NCBI GenBank assembly: GCA_944336475.1
Contig: CALVLD010000019.1
Coordinates: 1 to 35,918 of the forward strand
Length of the DNA stretch: 35,918 bases
Direction: 5' to 3'
Source of the DNA: an uncultured Clostridia bacterium
Lineage (GTDB): Bacteria; Bacillota; Clostridia; Christensenellales; CAG-138
Shown: one piece after another, positions 8,974 through 17,221 of the stretch
Numbering within the stretch: position 1 is the stretch's first letter
Layout: every line of letters begins with the position of its first letter
The notes under the pieces: generated by a model
Database searches by the model: none
What the model saw: the letters and a program-made list of their open reading frames with translations, nothing else
What the model was told of the DNA's origin: nothing
Translations under genes and position numbers: made by a program

Positions 8974-9531
8974 TCAGCCGAACAGCGTCAGCCGTGATAT
9001 GGGGAATATTCTTGCAAACACCGTGCCGTAGATATCCCCCTTGTCCACGGCATAGCAGCTTAGGTCCGAAATACCCCGTCTGTCGTCCGGAAGCACGAGC
9101 ACTGCGCCCTCCGGCACGGCGAAGTCAACATCGAGAGTGGCGTCCCACTCCGCAGAGTAGACCCCCTCGTCCAGATATGCACCGTTGATGTATGTACGGC
9201 CACATCGCACGGTAACGGTCTCCCCCGAAAGGGCAATGACCCGATACTCGCCGAAGCCGCCGCCGAGATCGATGCGGACTATGTCCCCGCGTTTGAACGG
9301 GACTATGTATTTTGCAGCGCGGCTTACCAGAACGAGCTCGTTTGAGCCAAGCTCCGCTACGTCCGCAGAGGCTATGCCCACGGGCACAAAAACCGTAGTG
9401 AACAGCAGCGCAAGAGTGCCGAGACACATAAGCGCAAGGAATACCGCATCAACAATTCGGTACGCCCGGGAGAGCCTTCCCGTGCGTGTGCTGCGTACCC
9501 GATATTCGACATTCGGCGTGGGAGGCATCAT
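8974..9531 (-). CDS. Signal-peptidase-I-like protein lacking the catalytic lysine
   Basis: A 185-residue S26-family-like protein with one N-terminal membrane anchor (about residues 27-49). Aligning it with the neighbouring LepB, Ser55 in GIASADVAELG lines up with the nucleophile, but the usual SM pair and the following PT/NT-L are replaced. The general-base lysine position in GEYRVIALSGE is Tyr96, whereas LepB has FVKRIVAVGG. The final box keeps only a loose VLVLPDDRRGISD. The fold features RGDIVRI and VIALSGETV are intact. It is therefore probably inactive as a protease, perhaps a partner or regulator of LepB. Its start shares one base with the lepB stop (TGATG), and no clear ribosome-binding site is seen, so translation is coupled. 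Confidence 0.85.
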   Translation of the reverse strand: MMPPTPNVEYRVRSTRTGRLSRAYRIVDAVFLALMCLGTLALLFTTVFVPVGIASADVAELGSNELVLVSRAAKYIVPFKRGDIVRIDLGGGFGEYRVIALSGETVTVRCGRTYINGAYLDEGVYSAEWDATLDVDFAVPEGAVLVLPDDRRGISDLSCYAVDKGDIYGTVFARIFPISRLTLFG

Positions 9532-10190
9532 CAGTCGACCAATCTTATGCTTGTCCCTTCGACGGGCACTATCACCCCGTGAACCCTGCCTATTATGTAG
9601 TGGAGGGGTATTGCCCCCACCACCCGGCTGTCCGACGAGTTGGTGCGGTGATCCCCCATAACGAAAACATAGCCCTCAGGCACGGTAAACTCACCGTTCA
9701 CCGAGCCTGCGCACTCAATGTAGGAGTACCGGTTCACCCCTCCGTCCAGCAGCATGGTATCCCGATAGGCGGACTCATCCAAAGGAACCCCGTCGACCTC
9801 CACGTAGCGGTAATGGGTGCCGTCGGACAAAAACCCGTCCCTCACGGCAACGGTCTGACCGCCAACTGCGACTATGCGCTTTACAAACGCCGCACCCTCC
9901 CTGTCGGGGAAGCGTGTGATGACTATATCCCCTACCTCAGGCGGATCGAACCAGAAGCTGACCTTCTCCGCAATGAGGCGCTCGCCATGCTGAAGCGTGT
10001 TCTGCATGGATTCGCCCTGTACGCGCACGGGTTCGAGCAGGAACGCCCGTATGGCAAGGGCGGCTATCAGCACGCCCAGCACATACAGAAAAAAGCTCAG
10101 GTTTGAGGCAGAGCGGTAGCCGGGCTCGGCCTTGTGCAGCCGTTCGGCTGCGGAATCAATGTATTTACGGAATTTTTTATCGGAGCTCAT
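9531..10190 (-). CDS. lepB: Signal peptidase I
   Basis: A 219-residue membrane-anchored serine protease that removes signal peptides from exported proteins. A cytoplasmic N-terminus is followed by one transmembrane helix (about residues 32-52). Box B is VQGESMQNTL with nucleophile Ser61, box D has general-base Lys104 in AAFVKRIVAVGGQ, and box E is VFVMGDHRTNSSDSR near residues 175-189, so the active site is complete. GGAGG sits six bases before ATG 10190, inside the 3' end of the DUF951 gene, which it overlaps by 14 bases. It is followed directly by its degenerate paralogue. Confidence 0.95.
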   Translation of the reverse strand: MSSDKKFRKYIDSAAERLHKAEPGYRSASNLSFFLYVLGVLIAALAIRAFLLEPVRVQGESMQNTLQHGERLIAEKVSFWFDPPEVGDIVITRFPDREGAAFVKRIVAVGGQTVAVRDGFLSDGTHYRYVEVDGVPLDESAYRDTMLLDGGVNRYSYIECAGSVNGEFTVPEGYVFVMGDHRTNSSDSRVVGAIPLHYIIGRVHGVIVPVEGTSIRLVD

Positions 10191-10380
10191 TGCTTGCCTC
10201 CGTGAGTTTTTTTGCGGAACGGATAAAATCTGCCCTGTCGAGCATCACTACCCTGCCGCACTTGTTGCATTTGATCTTAACGTCTGCGCCCGTTCGAGTT
10301 ATGGTCCACTCGTTGGAGCCGCAGGCGTGGGGCTTGCGCATTACGACGGTATCTCCCACGCCGAAGCTGTTGGGTATCAT
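10177..10380 (-). CDS. DUF951 family protein
   Basis: A 67-residue protein with the full DUF951 pattern: VGDTVVMRKPHACGSNEW, then RTGADVKIKCNKCGRVVMLD. One conserved cysteine lies in HACGSNEW and a pair in CNKCG, suggesting a small zinc ribbon, perhaps nucleic-acid binding; the function is not known. It is widespread in Firmicutes. The ATG at 10380 shares one base with the stop of the sortase gene (TGATG) and its 3' end overlaps lepB by 14 bases, so it is firmly in this operon. Confidence 0.93.
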   Translation of the reverse strand: MIPNSFGVGDTVVMRKPHACGSNEWTITRTGADVKIKCNKCGRVVMLDRADFIRSAKKLTEASNELR

Positions 10381-12383
10381 CAGCAGCCACCCACCCAGCG
10401 GAGGAATACATAGAGTCTTGCGCCCCTCTGGGACTCTGCATGGGAGTCTCCGCAGGTGATGAGCGTGATAAAGCGATCCTCCGCAGTGACGTTTGCTTCT
10501 ATTTCCACCTCGGAACGCTCAAGCTGGTAGTCTATCCACTCCTGTATCTCGGCCTCGGACATGGCCTCCATGGTGTTGGGCCAGCAGGCGTTGTAATACT
10601 GGGAGGAGTCATCCCTGCCGGACGTGGGCCCCTCCTCATAAAGAGACCAGACCTCCCAATAGCCAAACTCGCCATAGTTGTTGAATGCCCAAACACGGTC
10701 GGAATAGTTGAGGAGCGTCTCCGCATTGTCCTGAACATCGTGCAGCTCGTGGAACATGGTGCCGCTGGTGCGAGCGTTGTGGCCGGTAAGGACTATGTTC
10801 TGGCTCGGACGGGATCTGTAGTAATAGATGCTGCCACGCTCGAGAAACTGCCCGTCAAGCCCTCGCTCGTTGTAGTACCAGTTTGGGCCGTACATTATGG
10901 GATATGAGATGTTGGTGTTGGGCACCATGAGGTAGCCCAGGGCGTCGGTATTTACCCTGCGGGCGTCGCCAAGGAGGGTGGTGTAGGCATTGGTCTTGGC
11001 AAACTGGTCTATTTCACGCTGGCCGTTTACGGCGGCACGAAGCTCCTCAAGATCCACCACGTCGATGTCGGGAAGCTCTTCGTCATCGGTATCGGGGATA
11101 ACGGCGCCATCCCCGGTGGAATCGATGCGGTTCTCGGCAATTATATCGGCTGCACGGTAGAAGGCCCCCTCGAGCACAGTGACGCCGTCGATATGATTCT
11201 GCATCACGGAGATGTCTGCGTCGTCTATAATGCCGTCGCCGTTGGTGTCCCCAAGTATCACGCAGGTGACGGCGCTGACCTCGCCCGTTGCGGGGTTGGC
11301 ATACTCCACCTGTGCGCCCGTGGCGCAGGGCTGACCGTCTATATTTCCCCCGGGCTCACAGCCGAGGAGGTAACCGTCCTGAACGAAGGGAAGCAGACGC
11401 CACCCCTCGGTGTTCAGCTCAAGATTATCATTTTGGCCGAAGCTCCGCACGGTGCCATCCCCCATCAGCACGGCGACGTGGGAGCCGCTCGATGCAACGG
11501 CGTAGACATTTTCCGTCGGCAGGCCGCCAACACGCAGATTGCCGTCCACATGCAGATGTCCGGCGGAATCGACGCCGAATGTGACGGCGGCTGCTGCCTC
11601 TATGCGGACTATGTCCGTCCACTCAAGCTCAACGGCGGCGGCTGAGTCGGGGTTGGGAGTTACCCTGCCCGTCTGCGCAGAGGACACGGGTGCGGTGACA
11701 ACGGTGCCGCCGCCCGTGATGACGGCTATGTGATCCTCCGCCGCGTCGACGGAGACGATGTCGGTATAGGACGAAAGCGCCTCCTGCACGGCGGCGTCGG
11801 TGCTGACGAGCGTGCCGTCGCTCAGCACGGCATGGAAGTGCGAGCCTGCGGCGGCTATGTCCGCCACGCCTGCCCACCCGGCAACTATCTCCGTATTGCG
11901 TCCGCTCGAACCGAAAAGGCCGACGGTGCCGTCCGAATTGAGCACGGCCATCTGGGATGAGCCGAGCGCAATGTCCGCCACGCCCGCAAGCAGATCCGTT
12001 GCGGCGCTTGCTGAGGCGAGCGAGCCTGCTACCTTGACAAGACCGTCTGCGGTCAGAGCGACCACCGTGGTGCCGTTTGTCTCGACCCTTGCGATGTTCT
12101 CCCAGCCGTATATTAGGTTTTGCCCCGTAGTGGCACGGCCCGTAAAGCGTATGGAGCCGTCGGACGCAACGCCGTAGGTAACACCCGTGCCTGCGGCGAT
12201 GCTGCCGTCAAGGCGGAGCGGCTCAAACTGCATTGGCGCAGGCGTGGTGCCGGCGATATCGACCGGCGTATTGTCGGGCGCAGGAGAGGGCGAGTTTTGA
12301 ATAACCGGTTCCTTCCTGCAACCGACGAGTGCGGTCATGATTACGAGCAAAACAACGAAAATGGCGGTAAGCCTCTTAATCAT
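10380..12383 (-). CDS. Lipoprotein with RCC1-like propeller, dockerin and class B sortase domains
   Basis: A 667-residue protein beginning MIKRLTAIFVVLL with lipobox LVGC (Cys22), then a Pro/Ser/Thr-rich linker. Residues about 58-325 hold seven repeats of the kind GVASDGSIRFTG, VALTADGLVKVAG, MAVLNSDGTVGLFG and AVLMGDGTVRSFG, fitting a seven-bladed RCC1-like propeller. Residues 377-430 are a dockerin, with one good calcium loop (GDTNGDGIIDDADIS) and a degenerate second one. Residues about 455-662 form a sortase like SrtB, with TGHN (His535), TLITC (Cys644) and Arg656 in GARLYVFLR, so all three catalytic residues are present. AAGGAGG lies five bases before ATG 12383; an upstream in-frame ATG at 12431 has no such site. 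It would sit on the outer face of the membrane. It is the first gene of its operon. Confidence 0.9.
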   Translation of the reverse strand: MIKRLTAIFVVLLVIMTALVGCRKEPVIQNSPSPAPDNTPVDIAGTTPAPMQFEPLRLDGSIAAGTGVTYGVASDGSIRFTGRATTGQNLIYGWENIARVETNGTTVVALTADGLVKVAGSLASASAATDLLAGVADIALGSSQMAVLNSDGTVGLFGSSGRNTEIVAGWAGVADIAAAGSHFHAVLSDGTLVSTDAAVQEALSSYTDIVSVDAAEDHIAVITGGGTVVTAPVSSAQTGRVTPNPDSAAAVELEWTDIVRIEAAAAVTFGVDSAGHLHVDGNLRVGGLPTENVYAVASSGSHVAVLMGDGTVRSFGQNDNLELNTEGWRLLPFVQDGYLLGCEPGGNIDGQPCATGAQVEYANPATGEVSAVTCVILGDTNGDGIIDDADISVMQNHIDGVTVLEGAFYRAADIIAENRIDSTGDGAVIPDTDDEELPDIDVVDLEELRAAVNGQREIDQFAKTNAYTTLLGDARRVNTDALGYLMVPNTNISYPIMYGPNWYYNERGLDGQFLERGSIYYYRSRPSQNIVLTGHNARTSGTMFHELHDVQDNAETLLNYSDRVWAFNNYGEFGYWEVWSLYEEGPTSGRDDSSQYYNACWPNTMEAMSEAEIQEWIDYQLERSEVEIEANVTAEDRFITLITCGDSHAESQRGARLYVFLRWVGGC

Positions 12384-12444
12384 AATAGCCTCCTTGTATT
12401 TGGGAGTGGGACGAAAGCCCATTGAGAACAATTCGTCACCCTAT

Positions 12445-12474
12445 ATTGTACCACAATCACGGCACAATCGTAAA
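12445..12474 (-). promoter_or_regulatory. Promoter for the sortase operon
   Basis: On the minus strand TTTACG (12469-12474) and TACAAT (12445-12450) are 18 bases apart, placing transcription start about 55 bases before the lipoprotein ATG. It faces away from the regulator promoter at 12554, so the intergenic region is divergent. Confidence 0.55.
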
Positions 12475-12553
12475 CCGTTTTTTTATCAAAGCAAAAATTT
12501 AACAATTTGGATGTCGTCGCCCCGGGCGTCGTTGCCTGCATACATACGACGGC

Positions 12554-12582
12554 TTGACAAAACCATGCAAAATGTTGATACT
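12554..12582 (+). promoter_or_regulatory. Promoter for the winged-helix regulator
   Basis: TTGACA (12554-12559) and GATACT (12577-12582) are separated by 17 bases. The -35 is consensus. It lies about 58 bases before the regulator start. The palindrome found before the downstream dockerin gene is not repeated here. Confidence 0.6.
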
Positions 12583-12639
12583 ATTCATGTGATCGGCCGT
12601 TGGGCGTTGAGCCAAAGTCTGAGGGCCTGGGAGAAGCGT

Positions 12640-13749
12640 ATGATAAAATATTTACCGCAGATGAATCTTCTCATGGAGGCGCTGCTGTATTTCGGCAAGA
12701 GGGCCAACATTGGCGCATTGCCCGGCAGCCCAAACGCATTTGGGGGTGCCTCCGGGGAGCTCGGCAGCCTGATTGCACCTATGGCGGCGCTTTTTGCCGA
12801 AATGGACTCATCGGTGCGGATCGGTGAGGACAGGCTGCATTATTTCTTTGACAGCTTTGAAAACTTCCCTGCAAGAGAAAAGGGGGCTTTTTCCGTTGCA
12901 AGCCTTATCACAGAGGCGATGATACCCGAGTTTTCCGGTGATTTTTCATCCATGCTTGCACATATCAAGTCGCTTTCGGCCGAGGAGATACGAAGCAATT
13001 TCTGCTACGCTACGCTGCTGACCGGGGAATACCTTGATGACGGCGGCAATATAGGCGAAAAGCAGTTCTTAGACCGCATACTGGCATTGAACACAACACC
13101 CGAAACCAAGCTGAAGATACTTTCGGCATACAAGAATATGGAGGCGGATGCAGAGGAGCTGTTCGGCTATCTGGAGAGCGCCGCACGGGTCATAGAGGAC
13201 AGCCATAAGACCTACTCATGGCTGATAGATCGCCTCACTATGCGGTTTGCTGCTGCGGAGGATATGGGAGCGGAGCTGAGCGAGCATGTCGACATAAACC
13301 TCGAGCAGACATTGAACATCACTGTTTTTCCAAGCGTAGTAGGATATAATTACTTTACCGCCCTGTCAACGCCAAAGCTCTGTCTCAGGGAGGAGACCTT
13401 CTGCTATCTGGGAGTGCTGCGCCGAGATATGAAAGGGCGAAAGAACAGAGGGCGAAACAGCGAAGAGCTGTGTTCAACAATAAAGGCGCTGGGCGACCGG
13501 AGCCGGTTCGACATCCTCTGCTACCTTACCAAACACACCGTCTATGGCCAGGAGCTGTCTGCAAAATTCATGCTCTCTAAGAATACGGTTTATTATCATC
13601 TCAATCGCCTCCAGGAGCTGGGGTTTGTAAGCTGCACAATGGATGGAAATCGTGCATATTATTCCGCAAACAGGGATAGGATAGAGGAATTTATAGAGCA
13701 GCAGCGCCGCCTTCTGCTTGGCGGAAACTCCGATGTGCAGCAGGGCTGA
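12640..13749 (+). CDS. ArsR-like winged-helix transcriptional regulator
   Basis: A 369-residue protein. The C-terminal part, about residues 280-360, is a winged helix of the ArsR kind: IKALGDRSRFDILCYLTKH, then the recognition helix region SAKFMLSKNTVYYHLNRLQE and a wing with GFVSCTMDGNRAYY. The N-terminal ~270 residues are mainly helical and match no domain I know; they may sense a ligand. No ArsR metal-binding cysteine pair was seen. The start at 12640 is chosen for the GGGAG site six bases upstream and the promoter at 12554; the frame is open further upstream without support. It lies between the divergent sortase operon and the dockerin gene, so it may control either. Confidence 0.88.
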   Translation: MIKYLPQMNLLMEALLYFGKRANIGALPGSPNAFGGASGELGSLIAPMAALFAEMDSSVRIGEDRLHYFFDSFENFPAREKGAFSVASLITEAMIPEFSGDFSSMLAHIKSLSAEEIRSNFCYATLLTGEYLDDGGNIGEKQFLDRILALNTTPETKLKILSAYKNMEADAEELFGYLESAARVIEDSHKTYSWLIDRLTMRFAAAEDMGAELSEHVDINLEQTLNITVFPSVVGYNYFTALSTPKLCLREETFCYLGVLRRDMKGRKNRGRNSEELCSTIKALGDRSRFDILCYLTKHTVYGQELSAKFMLSKNTVYYHLNRLQELGFVSCTMDGNRAYYSANRDRIEEFIEQQRRLLLGGNSDVQQG

Positions 13750-13821
13750 CACATCCTGCCAAACACCCTTTGACTGCCCGTACTGTATTGCATTTTATGC
13801 GTAAAATCTTTTGAAACAGGC

Positions 13822-13851
13822 TTGACAATGGATAGTGAATATGGTTATACT
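13822..13851 (+). promoter_or_regulatory. Promoter of the dockerin adhesin-like gene
   Basis: TTGACA (13822-13827) and TATACT (13846-13851) are 18 bases apart, a near-consensus promoter about 65 bases before the start codon. It is followed without a gap by the inverted repeat at 13853-13882. Confidence 0.75.
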
Positions 13852-13852
13852 A

Positions 13853-13882
13853 ACTTAAGCACCATGAGTATGGTGCTTAAGT
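13853..13882 (+). promoter_or_regulatory. Perfect 13-bp inverted repeat at the transcription start, probable operator
   Basis: ACTTAAGCACCAT, a four-base GAGT centre, then ATGGTGCTTAAGT: two perfectly complementary 13-base arms. It begins one base after the -10 box, so it covers the expected transcription start. The position suits a repressor operator, and the upstream gene encodes a winged-helix regulator. In RNA it would be a hairpin at the very 5' end, which could instead stabilise the message. No T-run follows, so it is not a terminator. Confidence 0.7.
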
Positions 13883-13917
13883 ACTATAAGCATGGTAAAG
13901 GATGCAATGGAGGAATT

Positions 13918-16900
13918 ATGATCAAACGTATTAAAAGAGCGGTCGTACTGACCCTTGCCCTTGTTATGGCTGTGAGCCCGGCAAGCACGGGGTTTATATC
14001 GGCAGAAAGCCCGGGGGCGTGGATCAGCCTTGCGGATAATTTGGATGATGCCTTAAATTATCCGGGCAGTTCAGTGTGCTTTGAGACTGATGAGGAATAT
14101 CCGTGGCAGCCGACCGAGGTTGAAGGGGCCGATGCTGCGGTCAGCGGCAACAGGGATGTATCTTCATCAACAAGCTCCGTCTATGCCGACGTTGCCATGA
14201 GCGCAGGAGAAAATCTCTACTTCGAGTGGAAGGCGAGCTGTGAGGAAGTCTATGACAACGGTCGATTCTATGTAAACGATGAAGAGGTGGCAAGCATCAC
14301 CGGAAGCAGCGAGTGGGAGACTGTCTGCTATCCCGTCACTGCGTCGGGGAGCTACAGCTTCCGCTGGAGCTACGAAAAGGACAATGTCGTCAGTGAAGCG
14401 GACGACTGCCTGTACGTCAGGAACGTGTATGCGGGCGTTCCGCTTGACCCGACTTCCGTCTCAATACCCGAAACGCTTTCGGTCTATGCGGGCAGGGTCA
14501 AGCAGCTCGCCTATACCGTGACCCCGGCCTATGCCGCAGGCGCACATGTTGTGTGGCACAGCTCGGATGAAACGGTCGCTGCGGTGGATGAAAACGGCGT
14601 GGTCACGGGGAACGGGCCGGGCGTTGCCGTCATCACCTGCACTACCGACAACGGCCATGAGGATAGCTGCACCGTCACCGTGACCGAAGCTCCTCCGGGT
14701 GCGGAGCTATACGCATTCCGCAAAAGCAGCTCGGAGGAGGGCTTGAACGCACCGGCCTGGGTAAGGTTTGCATCGGACGATCTCCCTGCGGCAGAGGAGA
14801 TCTTCACCACAAACCCCAATGATTACCGCACCGTTGACAGCGCAGCATACTTCCATACAAAGGTATATGGGTTCTGGTCGGATGGCACGTTTTTTAGCTG
14901 TGATCTGGGCGAGTTCCCCTACGAGGCGGAGGGCTCGGGCAACTACTGGGGCGCAAATATCGGCGCAGGCATGGCATATAACTATGCAAACTCGACTATG
15001 TACGCACTGTCGAGCAGCAGTTGGTCGGGAACAAAGCTCTACACCGTGGATGTCTATACCGGGGAAATGACCCCGATTTGTGCGCTCAACGGCGATGCCT
15101 CAGAGGCGTCCGCCTTTGCAATAACCACCGAAGGCGTGGGTTACATAATAGACGATGCGGGCAACCTGTGTACTATGGATCTTGAAACCGGAGCCGCAGA
15201 GCTCGTAGGCCCGACCGGGCTTCAAATAATGAACGCAGTCTCCATGGAATATGACCATAATACCGGGATAATGTACTATTCGTACACCACATATGATACT
15301 ACGGAGATATACATGATAGACCTCTCCACCGGCGAGGCGGAACAGGCGGGCGGAGCCTCGACATCGCTGCAAATACTGAGCGGAATGTTCGTGGTGTATG
15401 AGCCCGAGTGGCCGGAGTACAGCGTTGTGTTCGTCGATGGCCATACAAACGAGGTGATTGAGACGCAGCTCGTTGAGGAGGGTCTGTCTGCGCAGGCGCC
15501 GGTGGTTCCCCTGCACGAGGGGTATGTCTTTGTCGGATGGGACGCGGATTTTTCGATAATAACCACAGATATTACCGTCACGGCGATATTTGAGGAGGAT
15601 GCGTGGGATGAGCTCGACGAGTACTTGAACGTGCCGAACGGAACTCTCAACTTCCGAAGCGGAGCGGAATATTCCTGGCTCCATACCGAGCTCAACGGAA
15701 GAACGGTCGGCATGAGCGGAAACGCACTTGCTCCGTCCTCCGAGAGCAGCGTCTTTACCACGGTCAATCTCGATGCAGGCGATATGATAGTGTTTGAATG
15801 GCGTGCCGACAGTGCCGAATATTATGGGGCGGACTACCTTAAATTCTACGTCAACGGCGTTGAAACGGCATCCGTTTGCGGATATACCGATTTTGCGGAG
15901 GTGAGATATGACGTGCCGGAGGACGGCACATACATTCTCGCATGGACATATGTTAAGGATGGCTTTACCGATGCAGGCGCGGACTGCGGTTATCTTGACA
16001 ACGTATACGCCGGGCCGATGCCCCAGCTCGACGAGATCGTGATGACGCCTCAGGCGTCGGTCCCGTTGGGCAGCACGGGACATATACCCTTTGAACTGTT
16101 CCCCATGTACTCGGAGGCGGCTCTGGGCTGGTCCTGCGATAATACCGATGCCGTTGAAATTGATCCGATTAGCGGAGAGTTTGCCGCCGTCGGCATTGGC
16201 ACAGCCACCGTAACGCTTGCTGCGGATAACGGCGTATCGGCAAGCTGCACACTCGTGGTGGTGCCTGCCCCCGCAAGCACCGAGGCATATGCATTCTGTA
16301 CATATTCACAGGCAAATTACAGCTTTAGCGGAAGCTGGCTCGGTTTTGCGTCGGATGGGGCGCAGAACTTGCAGCAGCTCGCAGCCGAGGTGGGTGATGT
16401 GTATGCCGCCGAACAGGTCTGTGGGGTCATATATGCCTTCGATTCATCAGGAAGGTTCTTTACTGCAAACGTCGATGACTTTACTCCCCAAAACATGAGC
16501 GAGCCGATCGGGGCCTATGTCTATGATATGGCGTTTGACTATTCAACCCACACCATGTATGCCATAGCCTCCATCGGAGGGGTTCGCACCCTGGCAGTTG
16601 TGGATCTGACCACAGGCCAGTGCACGCCGGTGTCGGGCTCGAGCTTTGAGGCGGAGGGTTCGCCAATAGTCTGCCTTGCCGTTTCGCTTGAGGGCGAGGC
16701 GTATGGCATAAACGGCATGGGAGATCTCTACTCCGTTGATACGGAAACAGCAGAGCTCACGCTCGTGGGCGCAACGGGATACTCCGTGCGCTATATCCAG
16801 ACAATGGCGTTCGATCATAACACGGGCGTTCTGTACTGGGCACAGTATTCCGATGACGGAGGCCATTTCCTGGTTGTTGATACCGAGAGCGGACTTGCGA

Positions 16901-17151
16901 CAGATGTCGCTCCGGGCTTTGGGTACTATGAGCTTGTGGGCCTTTTCTTCAACTATGAATATGTGCCCACAGCAGGGGATGTCAACGGAGACGGCCTCGT
17001 AAACATAGACGATGCGATAATTGCGCTGAGAGCCGCTCTCGGCCTTGTGGATCTGGATCCCATCCGTCGCCTTGCCGCTGATATGGACGGCGACGGCATC
17101 GTAGACACGACCGATGCAGCGGACATACTTGCCGCTGCAATGTGGGGATAA
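13918..17151 (+). CDS. Secreted modular dockerin protein with duplicated jelly-roll, Big_2 and propeller-like parts
   Basis: A 1077-residue exported protein. A signal peptide (MIKRIKRAVVLTLALVMAVS) is followed by an internally duplicated layout: beta-sandwich-like module (about 40-173), Big_2 immunoglobulin-like domain (176-260, SSDETVAAVDENGVVTG), and a propeller-like region (262-497, with repeats such as MYALSSSSWSGTKLYTVD). Then come an InlB B-type repeat (499-560, VPLHEGYVFVGWDADF), a second beta-sandwich (565-701), a second Big_2 (703-783) and a second propeller (788-1014). The C-terminus is a dockerin (1020-1077) with two calcium loops, GDVNGDGLVNIDDAI and ADMDGDGIVDTTDAA. The ATG at 13918 follows GGAGG closely; the frame extends upstream through the promoter and so does not start there. 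No LPXTG-like anchor is seen; attachment would be through a cohesin encoded elsewhere. Confidence 0.92.
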   Translation: MIKRIKRAVVLTLALVMAVSPASTGFISAESPGAWISLADNLDDALNYPGSSVCFETDEEYPWQPTEVEGADAAVSGNRDVSSSTSSVYADVAMSAGENLYFEWKASCEEVYDNGRFYVNDEEVASITGSSEWETVCYPVTASGSYSFRWSYEKDNVVSEADDCLYVRNVYAGVPLDPTSVSIPETLSVYAGRVKQLAYTVTPAYAAGAHVVWHSSDETVAAVDENGVVTGNGPGVAVITCTTDNGHEDSCTVTVTEAPPGAELYAFRKSSSEEGLNAPAWVRFASDDLPAAEEIFTTNPNDYRTVDSAAYFHTKVYGFWSDGTFFSCDLGEFPYEAEGSGNYWGANIGAGMAYNYANSTMYALSSSSWSGTKLYTVDVYTGEMTPICALNGDASEASAFAITTEGVGYIIDDAGNLCTMDLETGAAELVGPTGLQIMNAVSMEYDHNTGIMYYSYTTYDTTEIYMIDLSTGEAEQAGGASTSLQILSGMFVVYEPEWPEYSVVFVDGHTNEVIETQLVEEGLSAQAPVVPLHEGYVFVGWDADFSIITTDITVTAIFEEDAWDELDEYLNVPNGTLNFRSGAEYSWLHTELNGRTVGMSGNALAPSSESSVFTTVNLDAGDMIVFEWRADSAEYYGADYLKFYVNGVETASVCGYTDFAEVRYDVPEDGTYILAWTYVKDGFTDAGADCGYLDNVYAGPMPQLDEIVMTPQASVPLGSTGHIPFELFPMYSEAALGWSCDNTDAVEIDPISGEFAAVGIGTATVTLAADNGVSASCTLVVVPAPASTEAYAFCTYSQANYSFSGSWLGFASDGAQNLQQLAAEVGDVYAAEQVCGVIYAFDSSGRFFTANVDDFTPQNMSEPIGAYVYDMAFDYSTHTMYAIASIGGVRTLAVVDLTTGQCTPVSGSSFEAEGSPIVCLAVSLEGEAYGINGMGDLYSVDTETAELTLVGATGYSVRYIQTMAFDHNTGVLYWAQYSDDGGHFLVVDTESGLATDVAPGFGYYELVGLFFNYEYVPTAGDVNGDGLVNIDDAIIALRAALGLVDLDPIRRLAADMDGDGIVDTTDAADILAAAMWG

Positions 17152-17185
17152 GCTCCCAGGCCCCATATTGGGGAGCGTCCCTGTC

Positions 17186-17221
17186 GGGGGTATTCTTCTT
17201 TCACGAAATAAGAATGCCCCC
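17186..17221 (+). terminator. Probable terminator of the dockerin gene
   Basis: Arms GGGGGTATTCTT and AAGAATGCCCCC pair with one G-U, with a 12-base loop, 35 bases after the stop. No clear T-run follows. The same stem in a longer perfect form ends repeat array B at 31674-31718. Confidence 0.45.
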
